Of a stretch of 64,000 nucleotides of DNA, positions 21,437 to 30,907 are shown piece by piece. Source of the DNA: Cytophagales bacterium. Lineage in GTDB: Bacteria; Bacteroidota; Bacteroidia; Cytophagales; VRUD01. A program made the translations under genes and the position numbers. Under the pieces are notes generated by a model. The model was not told where the DNA came from. It saw nothing but the letters and a program-made list of their open reading frames with translations, and did not search any database. Each line of letters starts with the position of its first letter. Positions within the stretch are counted from its first letter, which is position 1. Location of the stretch: positions 1-64,000 of the forward strand of contig VRUD01000004.1 in the NCBI GenBank assembly GCA_019456305.1, read 5' to 3'.

Positions 21437-24274
21437 ATGAAAACATTAAAATTAGCTATTGCATTCATGTCAATCTGGATGATTGGCAATGCACAGATCA
21501 CAAGAAATTGTGGTACGATGGAGAATTTAGAGCGATTAAAGGGGCTGGACCCGCAGTTAGAGAGCCGGATGGATCAAATTGAGCAATTCACACAGCAGTG
21601 GATAGCCGCAAACGCAGCTATGAAATCGCCACAGGCGATTAAAACCATTCCTGTAGTGATGCACGTGGTTTATAAATTATCACCTGAAAATATCAGCGAT
21701 GCTCAAATTCAATCTCAGATAGATGTGTTAAATGAAGATTTCAGAAGAACGAATGCCGATAAGATAAATACACCATCCTTTTTTGCAGGGATAGCGGCAG
21801 ATGCCCAGATTGAATTTTGCCTTGCGGTACGAGACCCAAGTGGAAATGCTACCAATGGAATAACACGAACAGCCACTACTGTTACTTCTTTTTCCAGTAA
21901 CGATTATGTAAAATATACGTCAACCGGTGGCATTAATGCCTGGCCCGCAAACCAGTATTTGAATATTTGGGTATGTAATATGGGTGGAGGATTATTGGGA
22001 TATGCTCAATTTCCCGGTGGTTCAGCATCCACGGATGGGGTTGTAATTAATTATCGATATTTTGGAAGGGGAGGCACGGCACAATATCCGTTTGATAAGG
22101 GCAGGACAGCTACCCATGAAGTCGGACATTGGCTCAACCTGCGGCATATCTGGGGGGATGCTTATTGCGGTAACGACTATGTTGGTGACACACCCACTCA
22201 GCAATATTCGAGCTCGGGTTGTCCAAGCTACCCGAGAACCACTTGCGGCTCCAGTGATATGTTCATGAGTTATATGGATTATACAGATGATGCCTGCATG
22301 AATATGTTTAGTAATGGACAACGAGACAGGATAAAAGCATTGTTTAGCGTAGGAGCTCCCAGGGCGAGCATCTTAAATTCTCAAGGTTGTGTGCCGGTTG
22401 GCGGTGGGGGATATTGTGCGTCTGTAGGCACAAATGCTTCTTATGAATGGATAGCGAGTGTGAATGTTGCATCTATTCATAACAATACCGCTTCAAATGG
22501 GGGATATGCTGATTTTACAGGCATTTCCACAGATTTAGATCGGGGATCAAGCAATGCTGTTACCCTCACACCTGGTTTTGCATCAACAACGTACAATGAA
22601 TACTGGAAGATTTGGATTGACTTCAACCAGAATGGCAACTTTTCAGATGCCGGTGAACTGGCTTTTGATGCAGGGGCGCTTTCAAGTACGACAGTTAGCG
22701 GCAATTTGATTGTCCCGACAACTGCTTCTTTAGGAACGACCAGGATGCGTGTTTCAATGAAGTACAATGGTGCACAAATCGCCTGTGAGACATTTTCCTA
22801 TGGAGAAGTAGAAGATTATAGTGTGAATATTATTATCCCCTGCCCGGTGCCGGGTGGCTTAAATGTATTGGATATTACATCTAATAGTGCAACGTTGAAG
22901 TGGTCATCTACAGGTGCTTCCAGTCATGATGTTAGGATCAGGGCTACCGGGGCGCCTACATGGTCAACATTTTCTACGACAAATACCTTCATATCTGTAA
23001 CCGGCATGTCAGCGGCTACTACTTATGAGTTCCAGGTCAGAAATGTGTGTTCGAGTTCCAGTAGTTCTTATTCCGGCTCGGTTACTTTCACAACACTTAC
23101 AGGCGGTGCATATTGTTCTTCGCAGGGCACTAATGCTACTTATGAATGGATAGCCGGAGTGAGTGTTGCTTCCATTACTAATAATACCGCTTCAAATGGG
23201 GGATATGCTGATTTTACCGCTATTTCTACTGATTTAGAGCAGGGTTCGGGCAATACTATTACCCTGACACCTGGTTTTGCATCATCAACCTATGATGAAT
23301 ACTGGAAGATATGGATTGATCTGAACCAGGATGGCGACTTCTTAGATGCCGGTGAGTTGGTTTTTGATGCGCTGGGAGTTTCCAGTACAACGGTTACAAA
23401 AAATTTGAATATTCCTTTAACCGCTACTTTGGGAACGACCAGGATGCGCGTTTCAATGAAGTACAATGGTGCACAAACCGCCTGTGAGACATTTTCTTAC
23501 GGAGAAGTGGAAGATTATACCGTAAATATCGTCAAGCCGGTTGTCATCTTATCTTATTGCAACTCAGCGGGCAATAATGTTTCTTATGAATGGATAGAAG
23601 GAGTATCGGTTGGAACGATCAACAACATCTCCGGCTCAAATTCCGGGTATGGAGATTTTATCAGTACATCAACGGTTTTAGTGCAGGGCTTGAGTTATCC
23701 GGTCACGCTCACACCCGGCTTTGCCTCAACAGTCTATAATGAGTATTGGAAGATATGGGTTGACTTCAACCAGGATGGCGACTTTGATGATGCCGGTGAA
23801 CTGGCTTTTGATGCAGGGGGGCTTTCTAATGCAACAGTTACCGGTAATTTGAATGTTCCGTCTGCTACCTCTCTCGGAACCACCAGGATGCGTGTTACAA
23901 TGAAATACAATGCCGCACCTTCATCCTGCGGTGCCTTCACATACGGAGAAGTGGAAGATTATACCGTTGATATTGCAATTGCAAAAATGACCGGTGTTGG
24001 TAATATTGCTAAGGATGTAATTGCTTTTAACCTATATCCCAATCCAACACAAAACGCTTCTGTTATTTCTTTTTCAATACCCAAAGAAGCCCACAGCATT
24101 GTGTTAAATGTCTATGACCTGCAAGGTAAATTGGTTCATACCAAAAGCTGGAATGGCAAGGATGGAGAAGTGAAAACCACGCTATCATTCGATAACCTGC
24201 CTGGCGGTGTTTACCAGGTTTCACTTCAGGCGGGTGAATTTTATGGTGTTAAGAGGTTGGTGGTGGTGAAGTAG
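21437..24274 (+). CDS. secreted M43-type zinc metalloprotease with GEVED domains and T9SS sorting domain
   Basis: 945 aa. Signal peptide MKTLKLAIAFMSIWMIGNAQ. Metzincin peptidase about 60-315: KTIPVVMHVVY at the start, zinc site HEVGHWLNLRH at about 226, Met-turn region MSYMDYTDDAC at about 276. Then three GEVED domains (about 325-465, 560-700, 705-845), each with ATYEWI/SYEWI, YWKIWIDxNQDGDF and the GEVEDY motif, and one fibronectin III domain between the first and second. The C-terminal NLYPNPTQNAS...GVYQVSLQAGEFYGVKRLVVVK is a T9SS type A sorting domain. Cysteine pairs suggest an extracellular enzyme anchored to or released from the surface. Family: pregnancy-associated plasma protein-A/cytophagalysin. 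Confidence 0.93.
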   Translation: MKTLKLAIAFMSIWMIGNAQITRNCGTMENLERLKGLDPQLESRMDQIEQFTQQWIAANAAMKSPQAIKTIPVVMHVVYKLSPENISDAQIQSQIDVLNEDFRRTNADKINTPSFFAGIAADAQIEFCLAVRDPSGNATNGITRTATTVTSFSSNDYVKYTSTGGINAWPANQYLNIWVCNMGGGLLGYAQFPGGSASTDGVVINYRYFGRGGTAQYPFDKGRTATHEVGHWLNLRHIWGDAYCGNDYVGDTPTQQYSSSGCPSYPRTTCGSSDMFMSYMDYTDDACMNMFSNGQRDRIKALFSVGAPRASILNSQGCVPVGGGGYCASVGTNASYEWIASVNVASIHNNTASNGGYADFTGISTDLDRGSSNAVTLTPGFASTTYNEYWKIWIDFNQNGNFSDAGELAFDAGALSSTTVSGNLIVPTTASLGTTRMRVSMKYNGAQIACETFSYGEVEDYSVNIIIPCPVPGGLNVLDITSNSATLKWSSTGASSHDVRIRATGAPTWSTFSTTNTFISVTGMSAATTYEFQVRNVCSSSSSSYSGSVTFTTLTGGAYCSSQGTNATYEWIAGVSVASITNNTASNGGYADFTAISTDLEQGSGNTITLTPGFASSTYDEYWKIWIDLNQDGDFLDAGELVFDALGVSSTTVTKNLNIPLTATLGTTRMRVSMKYNGAQTACETFSYGEVEDYTVNIVKPVVILSYCNSAGNNVSYEWIEGVSVGTINNISGSNSGYGDFISTSTVLVQGLSYPVTLTPGFASTVYNEYWKIWVDFNQDGDFDDAGELAFDAGGLSNATVTGNLNVPSATSLGTTRMRVTMKYNAAPSSCGAFTYGEVEDYTVDIAIAKMTGVGNIAKDVIAFNLYPNPTQNASVISFSIPKEAHSIVLNVYDLQGKLVHTKSWNGKDGEVKTTLSFDNLPGGVYQVSLQAGEFYGVKRLVVVK

Positions 24275-24310
24275 TGTAAGTTGTATTTTTATTCGACAAT
24301 AATCTCCATA

Positions 24311-24658
24311 TTAATCTAAAATAAGAATATCTTCATATTGGAACTTTTTCATAACACTGTCTACAGTATTACTTTCCAGTAAACTTTTAAGGCTTATATC
24401 ATAATTAAGAGATCTCCATTCAAATCCTATTCCTCCCTGAACTGATTTCCAATCATTCAAAACCTTATCAGAGGCCTTTTTCAGAATAGGATAGTTAGAT
24501 AAACTTGCTTCTAATACTTTACGGTTATTTAATACAACCACAATTAGATCCTGCTTTTTGTAAAACCGCAAATCAATTGCCCTTAATCCTTTTTCAAAAA
24601 TTAATCTTTCAAAAAGATTTTTTGACCGTATATCATTGGTATTTATCGAAGTATTCAT
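24311..24658 (-). CDS. DUF2442 domain protein
   Basis: 115 aa. LIVVVLNNRKVLEASLSNYP and GIGFEWRSLNYDISLKSLL follow the DUF2442 pattern (F-x-W-x-L-D-x-D-x-S-x-x-x-L-L). Its start overlaps the end of the upstream DUF4160 gene by 26 nt. The DUF4160/DUF2442 pair is common in bacteria and is predicted by others to be toxin-antitoxin-like; the activity is not established. A second pair is at 44734-45265. Confidence 0.8.
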   Translation of the reverse strand: MNTSINTNDIRSKNLFERLIFEKGLRAIDLRFYKKQDLIVVVLNNRKVLEASLSNYPILKKASDKVLNDWKSVQGGIGFEWRSLNYDISLKSLLESNTVDSVMKKFQYEDILILD

Positions 24659-24878
24659 ACCATTTCTTTATTAATAATTTCCTATTATTTTTCACAATTT
24701 TGAAAATTGATCTTTTTTCTTTTGGCTTGAAACCATAACAAAATGCCCAACTTATTTCAGGTTCCAACCATATTTTTGCATTACCATCACCTTTGGTAAC
24801 GTGTATGTGAACAGGTTCTTTGATGTCAGAAGAAAAGAAACTGAAATTAAATCCTTTATTCTCAAAGACGCATGGCAT
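24633..24878 (-). CDS. DUF4160 domain protein
   Basis: 81 aa from ATG 24878 (MPCVFENKGFNFSFFSSDIK); the ORF can be extended to 24899. Key family residues: EPVHIHVTKGDGNAKIWLEP (H-x-H) and the C-terminal NNRKLLIKKWYEYF. DUF4160 is normally MPTI-x-xF..G..H-x-PPHFHV; here the PPHFH is EPVHIH. Forms a two-gene unit with the overlapping DUF2442 gene. Confidence 0.8.
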   Translation of the reverse strand: MPCVFENKGFNFSFFSSDIKEPVHIHVTKGDGNAKIWLEPEISWAFCYGFKPKEKRSIFKIVKNNRKLLIKKWYEYFDKYQ

Positions 24879-24927
24879 TATGTAATGACGTAAAATCACA
24901 AAAATAGTTTTTATTTAAAAAACTTCC

Positions 24928-24935
24928 TACCTTTG
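24928..24935 (+). promoter_or_regulatory. possible -7 element
   Basis: TACCTTTG, 4 nt before ATG 24940. Matches TAnnTTTG but lacks a matching TTG element, like 10839-10846. It could drive the remnant and the gene that follows. Confidence 0.3.
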
Positions 24936-24939
24936 TGAG

Positions 24940-25041
24940 ATGAAAAAACAAAACCTCTCATTTATTTTATTCATAATAACTCCCCTCCTTTTAGGAGGAG
25001 TCGGAGGCGGTACGACTACCGCACAAATTTTAAAACTTTAA
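24940..25041 (+). pseudogene. duplicated 5' end (signal peptide) of the next gene
   Basis: Open frame of 33 codons: MKKQNLSFILF-IITPLLLGG, GGGTTTAQ, then ILKL and stop. It is about 90 percent identical at DNA level to the first 90 nt of the gene at 25129, 190 nt downstream, and ends shortly after the signal-peptide cleavage region. A partial tandem duplication; product, if any, would be a signal peptide. Confidence 0.75.
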
Positions 25042-25128
25042 TCGTAACAAATTCACATATGTTGGAAAAATTAATAAAATATAAGAAGAAGATTTATACA
25101 CGAGAGGCGATTTAAAAGAAGTTTATAA

Positions 25129-27207
25129 ATGAAAAAACAAAACCTCTCATTTATTTTATTCACAATTGCTTCCCTACTTTTAGGAGGAGTCTGGGGTGGT
25201 ATGACTACCGCACAAATCACCTTTCAAAAAACCTTTGGGGGAGATACAACTGATTATCCCTGCTCAGGTCAACTTACTAATGATGGGGGAAGTATAATTG
25301 TGGGGCGTACCGGGGGACCATTTAATGCTGCTAGTAATGATGTTTATGTTATAAAAACTGATGCCAATGGAGATACCCTGTGGACAAAAACATTCGGAGG
25401 AACAAATTACGATGATGGCGCTTCAGTTCAGCAAACTGCTGACGATGGGTATATAATCGCAGGCTCAACTAATAGTTTTGGGGCAGGAGGTCTTGATGTT
25501 TATTTGATTCGCACCGATTCGTTAGGCGATACCTTATGGACAAAAACCTATGGAGGAACAGGTCAGGATAGTGGCTTTTCAGTTCAGCAAACAGTTGATA
25601 AGGGATATATTATCGCAGGATTTACGAACAGTTTTGGAACTGGGGGTGATGTTTATTTGATTAAAACCGATATGAATGGAGATACTTTATGGACAAAGAC
25701 CTATGGAGATACACTTAACGATGCGGGCAATTCAGTTCAGCAAACTGCGGATAGTGGTTATATTATCGCTGGATATACTCAGAGTTTTGGGGCTGGAGAT
25801 TATGATGTTTATTTAATTAAGACCGATGCAAATGGAGACACATTATGGACAAAGACATTTGGCGGAACAGGTCCCGATTATGGCAGGTCGGTACAACAGA
25901 CTACTGATGGAGGATATATTGTTATAGGAAATGCTAATGGTTTAGGGGCTGGAGGTTGGGATGCTTATTTGATTCGTACAGATGCTAATGGAGATACACT
26001 TTGGACAAGAACCTATGGAGATACACTTAACGATGATGGATTTTCAGTCCAGGAAACTACTGATAGAGGATTCATTATTACCGGCTATATGTACAATTCT
26101 ATAGCTGGAAGCTATGATGTACTTCTGATAAAGACTGATTCTATTGGGGATACGCTGTGGACAAAAACTTATGGAGGGGCAAACTGGGAAGTAGGCCATT
26201 CAGTTCAACAAACTACTGATGGAGGCTACATAATTACCGGCTACACAGTTAGTTTTGGAGCAGGAGATCATGATTTTTATCTGGTCAAGACTGATTCCAA
26301 CGGTAACAGTGGTGGTTGCAATGAATATTCTACCAATACAATTGTCAGCAATCCTGTAACACAGGTAGGTAGTGGAGGTATAGTTGGTTCAGGAGGAATA
26401 GTTAATAATACCGCAACCATAGTCAGCAATACAGCAACTATTGACAGCATATTATGTTTTTCTTGTCCTTTACCCAATCCGGCATTTACCTACAAAATAA
26501 CCTCAGACAGCAGCAACTTCGATGTAAATTTTGTTGACTTCTCCACCAATGCAGCGTCCTGGTTCTGGGATTTTGGTGATAGCGCTACCGATACCATACA
26601 AAGCCCCACGCATATCTATACCGATTCCGCCATCTATAATGTTTGTTTGATAGTATCCAATTCCTGCGGGTCGGACACTTTATGTGAACTGGTGAATGTT
26701 TGGTGTGACTTGCCGACAGCAGGCTTTACCGTTGCCTACTCCTCTGGCTTGGCAGTATATTTTTTCGATTCTTCAATGAATGCTACTTCATATTTTTGGA
26801 ACTTTGGGGATGGCGCCCAATCCACCCAGCAAGATATATCGCACACCTATTTGAGTCCCGGCCCACACAATGTGTGTTTGACTGTGAGCAATGATTGCGG
26901 CTTTGATGCACTTTGTACAATAATTACGGTATTGGGAACGGGCATAAATGAGTTTGGAGTTCAGAGTTTGGAACTCAGGGTTTTTCCTAACCCTGGCAGG
27001 GGAGTTTTTGTATTGACGATTGACGATTTACGATTTACGAATGGGGAATTGACAATATACGATATGTTAGGATCTATTATATCAAAATCTAAAATCGTAA
27101 ATCGTAAATCCGAAATATATCTATCCTCCTATCCGGCTGGCATTTATCATTTGCAGGTAATGACAGGTAAAGCATTGGCGATTAAAAAATTAGTGATATT
27201 AAGATAA
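25129..27207 (+). CDS. secreted propeller/PKD protein with T9SS sorting domain
   Basis: 692 aa. Signal peptide MKKQNLSFILFTIASLLLGG. About seven repeats of roughly 50 residues (about 30-400) with the pattern SVQQTxDGGYIIAG, DVYLIKTDxNGDTLWTKTYGG; these form a beta-propeller-like region. A low-complexity link follows (TQVGSGGIVGSGGIVNNTA). Two PKD domains (about 450-525 with FWDFGDS, about 530-605 with FWNFGDGAQSTQQDISHTY). C-terminal FPNPGRG...SYPAGIYHLQVMTGK is the T9SS type A sorting domain. The DNA of that last domain contains an exact 16-bp inverted repeat (27025-27040 and 27095-27110). Function unknown; adhesion is plausible. Confidence 0.9.
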   Translation: MKKQNLSFILFTIASLLLGGVWGGMTTAQITFQKTFGGDTTDYPCSGQLTNDGGSIIVGRTGGPFNAASNDVYVIKTDANGDTLWTKTFGGTNYDDGASVQQTADDGYIIAGSTNSFGAGGLDVYLIRTDSLGDTLWTKTYGGTGQDSGFSVQQTVDKGYIIAGFTNSFGTGGDVYLIKTDMNGDTLWTKTYGDTLNDAGNSVQQTADSGYIIAGYTQSFGAGDYDVYLIKTDANGDTLWTKTFGGTGPDYGRSVQQTTDGGYIVIGNANGLGAGGWDAYLIRTDANGDTLWTRTYGDTLNDDGFSVQETTDRGFIITGYMYNSIAGSYDVLLIKTDSIGDTLWTKTYGGANWEVGHSVQQTTDGGYIITGYTVSFGAGDHDFYLVKTDSNGNSGGCNEYSTNTIVSNPVTQVGSGGIVGSGGIVNNTATIVSNTATIDSILCFSCPLPNPAFTYKITSDSSNFDVNFVDFSTNAASWFWDFGDSATDTIQSPTHIYTDSAIYNVCLIVSNSCGSDTLCELVNVWCDLPTAGFTVAYSSGLAVYFFDSSMNATSYFWNFGDGAQSTQQDISHTYLSPGPHNVCLTVSNDCGFDALCTIITVLGTGINEFGVQSLELRVFPNPGRGVFVLTIDDLRFTNGELTIYDMLGSIISKSKIVNRKSEIYLSSYPAGIYHLQVMTGKALAIKKLVILR
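27025..27110. repeat. inverted heptamer repeat inside the sorting domain
   Basis: GATTTACGATTTACGA at 27025-27040 and its exact reverse complement at 27095-27110. Each arm is two GATTTAC heptamers. The same word (TGTAAATCGTAAATC) occurs beside ruvC at 53547-53561. Confidence 0.75.
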
Positions 27208-27244
27208 TTGAAAACAACCTGAATAATTATTTTTATAAACAAAT

Positions 27245-27436
27245 TCATTTTTTCTTCCATTTCATTTCCAGTATTTCCGCCTTACTAACCAGCACTTCCA
27301 GCAAAATTGACATTGAATTAATAGTAGATTTACCCGCCTTTATTTGATACCAGGTAGGCAAGGTGGGATTAACATAAACATTACTGTACTCAAATCCCTT
27401 CACTAAAGACCCGATAGCTTTCTGTGAATAACCCAA
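27245..27436 (-). CDS. unrecognised ORF fragment
   Basis: 63 aa as called (MGYSQKAIGSLVKGFEYSN); the frame continues upstream as KATFYADQKDFVIAL without a clear start before the repeat at 27490. No family recognised. It may be the 3' part of a decayed gene. Codon use resembles the neighbours. Confidence 0.3.
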   Translation of the reverse strand: MGYSQKAIGSLVKGFEYSNVYVNPTLPTWYQIKAGKSTINSMSILLEVLVSKAEILEMKWKKK

Positions 27437-27489
27437 TGCGATAACGAAGTCTTTTTGGTCTGCATAAAAAGTTGCTTTTTTGTATTTAT

Positions 27490-27580
27490 AAAAAAGTTTT
27501 TTTTAGCAAAGGCGCAAAATCTTTTAAACCTTTTCTTTGCGAGCTTTGCGTCTTTGCGAGAAACTTTTACTTTATAGACA
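27490..27580. repeat. GCAAAG-type low-complexity repeat
   Basis: Words such as TCTTTGCGAGCTTTGCGTC and TTTGCGAGAAAC. The same word family occurs at 36925-36965, where it codes for the N-terminus of the DUF4270 protein, and near 37030. Confidence 0.6.
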
Positions 27581-27610
27581 GACACTAATTAGTAATTCGC
27601 AGTAAAGTTC

Positions 27611-29101
27611 ATGATGAGATTTATTTTAAAAATATTTTACTTTCTGAATATCATACTGATACTAGCACGTTTTTCTTCAGCACAGGAAATGCTGGGGCTT
27701 ACTGCAGGTAATTATGCAGGTACAAATGGGTTAATGCTCAACCCGGCTTCTATGCTAAACCTGGAAGTACCCTGGGAGGTGAACCTTTTTACTTTCGGTC
27801 TGTTTGTTGATAATAACTATGCCTATTTGCCTGATGCAAGTGTGTTCGGGTTTTTGAGGCAATTGAAAAATAAAGGAGAGCTAATAGCAGAGCAATTTGA
27901 AGAACCTGAGGAATTTAAGAATAATCTTGAAAGAAAATCAGCTTATGTAAACCTCATGATACGGGGGCCGGCAGTAATGATTGAGCCAATACACAATCAT
28001 AAGTTTGCATTTTATACCGCTTTCAGAACCATTGTAAGCGCTAACCGTATCCATTTTATCTTACCTAAATTCGCAATCGGAAAAGTGAATGATCCCCAGA
28101 ACTACTTCTTAGATTTCAATGATGAAACTTTTAAGATACCGAAATTCAGGATCAATGCTATGAGTTGGAGTGAACTTGGGCTGAGCTATGCAACCACCAT
28201 AATTCAAAATCCATATTTCAGCATAAATGCCGGAGCTACCATAAAAAGATTGTATGGTTATGCCGGTGGTTATTTATTAAACAGAAGCCTTGAACTCCAG
28301 CTGATTGACCAGGATATTTATTCTGACATCAATGTAGAATATGGTTTTATAGATCCGGATTCTTATGATCCGTCTTTTTCTGATGATCCGTCATTTTCTG
28401 AATACAGGCAATATATGAAAAGTTTAAAAAAAGGAAAAGGTTATGGATTGGATATTGGTATTGTGATCAAACAAATGGATGTTTTCAAAAGAGTATATTA
28501 CAAAGGCGGCTCAAAAGTTATTCGTCTGTTAGGTGAAAAAGATAAAATTAATTATCAGTGGCGGCTGGGGCTATCATTAATAGATGTTGGAAGGATTAAA
28601 TTTAATAAAGATGCCCAAAAATATGAAATTAAATCTCTATCTAATACGAGTATTATTAAAGATCTGGATATTCTTCTAAACAGTAAGGATTATGATTTCC
28701 CAGATACAAATTTAAATTTTGCAGCTTTCAATATGATGCTCCCAACCGCTTTTTCCATGCAGGCAGATTATAAGATCAAAGGCAAATTTTATATGAACAG
28801 TACTTGGGTACAAAAAATTGTATTCAGAGGTCCGGGTGTGGACCGGGCTAATATCTTTTCTTTAACCCCGCGCTTTGAGCTTGATTGGTTTGAGCTTGAT
28901 CTTCCCTTTGTCTTGTATCAATACAGGTATCCAAGATTTGGAATGGCCGTACGTATCGGATTTTTTACAATAGGGTCTGATAAGATTGGCAGTATCCTTA
29001 TTCCCGGCAAATTTTCAGGTACGGATATATATTTTTCTTTCAGGATAAAGCCAATGAGAAAGGAGGAAGTGCCTATTGGTTGTTCATTTGATCCATATTA
29101 A
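27611..29101 (+). CDS. DUF5723 family outer-membrane protein
   Basis: 496 aa. Signal peptide about 1-24 (IILILARFSSAQ). Starts AQEMLGLTAGNYAGTNGLMLNPASML, the DUF5723 opening. The body alternates in beta-barrel fashion with many aromatic ends (YQWRLGLSLIDVG, MLPTAFSMQADYKI, RFGMAVRIGFFTIGSDKIG) and a final FRIKP segment. Expected in the outer membrane; no function known. Only weak links to neighbours. Confidence 0.85.
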   Translation: MMRFILKIFYFLNIILILARFSSAQEMLGLTAGNYAGTNGLMLNPASMLNLEVPWEVNLFTFGLFVDNNYAYLPDASVFGFLRQLKNKGELIAEQFEEPEEFKNNLERKSAYVNLMIRGPAVMIEPIHNHKFAFYTAFRTIVSANRIHFILPKFAIGKVNDPQNYFLDFNDETFKIPKFRINAMSWSELGLSYATTIIQNPYFSINAGATIKRLYGYAGGYLLNRSLELQLIDQDIYSDINVEYGFIDPDSYDPSFSDDPSFSEYRQYMKSLKKGKGYGLDIGIVIKQMDVFKRVYYKGGSKVIRLLGEKDKINYQWRLGLSLIDVGRIKFNKDAQKYEIKSLSNTSIIKDLDILLNSKDYDFPDTNLNFAAFNMMLPTAFSMQADYKIKGKFYMNSTWVQKIVFRGPGVDRANIFSLTPRFELDWFELDLPFVLYQYRYPRFGMAVRIGFFTIGSDKIGSILIPGKFSGTDIYFSFRIKPMRKEEVPIGCSFDPY

Positions 29102-29170
29102 AAACGAATTTCTTTTTTATTCTGAAATTTTAACTAATTTTGTTTAAAAAAATTCTTGTGGTTATTATTT

Positions 29171-30328
29171 ATGTTAGTCAACGGCAAACCATACCGAACA
29201 ATCCGGATAAAACCTGATGATCCAAAGATCATCCAAATCATTGACCAGCGAAAGCTGCCTTTTGAATTTGTGATAGAAAACCTTTCTACTGTAAATGATG
29301 CTGCCCGGGCTATCAAAGAAATGTATGTGCGTGGTGCTCCGCTTATCGGTGTTACGGCTGCCTATGGAATGTATTTAGCCGCATTACAGGTTTCAAAACC
29401 TGATGATAATTTTATGCAGAAGGCAGCAGGGAAGTTGAAAGCTACCCGGCCTACAGCCGTAAATCTTCTATGGGCTGTTGAAAAACAGCTAAAAGCTATC
29501 AGCCAGGGAAAAACTATATTAGAAATGAGGGACATTGCCCTAAAAACAGCCAATCAATTGGCTGAAGCCGATGTGCAAACCTGTAAAAAGATTGGAGAAT
29601 ATGGATTAAGTTTAATTGAAAAAATATATCAAAATAAAAAAGAACAGCCCGTCAACATCCTTACCCATTGCAATGCCGGCTGGTTAGCCTGTGTTGACTA
29701 TGGAACGGCAACCGCACCTATGTTTTTAGCGCATGATAAAGGTATTCCCATTCACATCTGGGTAGATGAAACCCGCCCGAGAAACCAGGGCTCAAAACTT
29801 ACTGCATGGGAATTGGCTCAGTATGGTATCCCACATACAGTGATCGTAGATAGTGCAGGCGGGCATTTGATGCAGCGTGGCTTGGTAGATATGGTTTTAG
29901 TTGGAACAGACCGTACTACTTATACGGGGGACGTTGCCAATAAAATAGGCACCTACCCGAAGGCATTAGCGGCAAAAGATAATAGCATTCCTTTTTATGT
30001 TGCATTGCCTTCATCTTCAATTGACTGGAACATACGGGACGGGTTAAAAGAAATACCTATAGAACAACGTGATGCGGATGAGGTACACTACGTTGATGGC
30101 TGGTGTGAGGGAGTTGGTAGAATAAGTGGCAGTAGTAGTAACAGTAGCAGTAAAAAGGTACGTATTACACCGAAGCGAAGTCCTGCAGCCAATTATGGAT
30201 TTGATGTTACCCCTGCCCGCTTGGTTACTGCGCTGATCACAGAAAGAGGTATTTGCCTGCCCAATGAGGAAAGTATATCAGGGCTGTTTCCTGAAAATCA
30301 GGAAATGCGCGTAGAGCATGGCGCATAG
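29171..30328 (+). CDS. mtnA: S-methyl-5-thioribose-1-phosphate isomerase
   Basis: 385 aa from ATG 29171 (MLVNGKPYRTIRI); an in-frame TTG lies at 29156. Methionine salvage: aldose-ketose isomerisation of MTR-1-P to MTRu-1-P. MYVRGAPLIGVTAAYG, ILTHCNAGWLAC (catalytic Cys region) and GTDRTTYTGDVANKIGTY (catalytic Asp region) are present. Odd: a SSSNSSS low-complexity insert (about residues 323-332) just before the conserved C-terminal NYGFDVTPARLVTALITERG. The last residues (RVEHGA) and the TAG stop are formed by the start of a heptamer array. Confidence 0.93.
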   Translation: MLVNGKPYRTIRIKPDDPKIIQIIDQRKLPFEFVIENLSTVNDAARAIKEMYVRGAPLIGVTAAYGMYLAALQVSKPDDNFMQKAAGKLKATRPTAVNLLWAVEKQLKAISQGKTILEMRDIALKTANQLAEADVQTCKKIGEYGLSLIEKIYQNKKEQPVNILTHCNAGWLACVDYGTATAPMFLAHDKGIPIHIWVDETRPRNQGSKLTAWELAQYGIPHTVIVDSAGGHLMQRGLVDMVLVGTDRTTYTGDVANKIGTYPKALAAKDNSIPFYVALPSSSIDWNIRDGLKEIPIEQRDADEVHYVDGWCEGVGRISGSSSNSSSKKVRITPKRSPAANYGFDVTPARLVTALITERGICLPNEESISGLFPENQEMRVEHGA

Positions 30329-30368
30329 AGCATAGAGCATAGAGCATAGAGCATAGAGCATAGAGTTA
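30313..30368. repeat. AGAGCAT heptamer array (8 units)
   Basis: AGAGCAT, GGCGCAT, AGAGCAT x5, AGAGTTA. The junction CAT|AG gives TAG once per unit. It begins inside the mtnA reading frame and supplies its stop. Confidence 0.85.
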
Positions 30369-30406
30369 GCTGCAAGCGGGCTTTGACAATCGAGGACTAT
30401 TGAATA

Positions 30407-30895
30407 ATGACACGTAAGACAATCATATTAATAGCGGCAGGACTTTTGACAGTTTCGATACTCATCGGCCTGGGAGTTTCAAACGGGACAATTTTTGGAT
30501 TCATTTATCTTGGCTTTTTGACCCTTGGGTTTCTCGGACTTACAATTTTAATCGGTATTGTTGACTTGATAAGAAAAACGCGAATTTTTATATACCCTGG
30601 ACTTGGGTTACTCTATTTAACATTTTCAATGGTGACAGCAATTACAGCCCACAAACTCAAAGAAAACGAAAGACAAAATGCAGCTATACAAATTATCGCA
30701 GACCTTGACCAATACAAAGACGATAACAGACAATATCCAGAAACACTGGACAAGCTAAAATCAAAAGACCATTTACCTGACATTTCCTATTACATTGACT
30801 CGACAAAGCAAAAATTTACAGTGAGTTACAATTTGGACGGCTGGCATAGAAAAGTATATGATAGCCAAATAAAAAAGTGGACCGTGCGCGATTAA
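30407..30895 (+). CDS. membrane protein of unknown function
   Basis: 162 aa. Three hydrophobic segments (about 5-26, 28-52, 62-82), then a soluble tail (RQNAAIQIIADLDQYKDDNRQYPETLDKLKSKD) with a YPETLDxLK motif like the type II pseudopilin C-terminal region. It could be a pseudopilin-related module on a membrane anchor. First of three orphan genes on the plus strand, ending in an inverted repeat at 31717; possibly a horizontally acquired cassette. Confidence 0.6.
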   Translation: MTRKTIILIAAGLLTVSILIGLGVSNGTIFGFIYLGFLTLGFLGLTILIGIVDLIRKTRIFIYPGLGLLYLTFSMVTAITAHKLKENERQNAAIQIIADLDQYKDDNRQYPETLDKLKSKDHLPDISYYIDSTKQKFTVSYNLDGWHRKVYDSQIKKWTVRD

Positions 30896-30907
30896 AAAAG
30901 AAAACAA

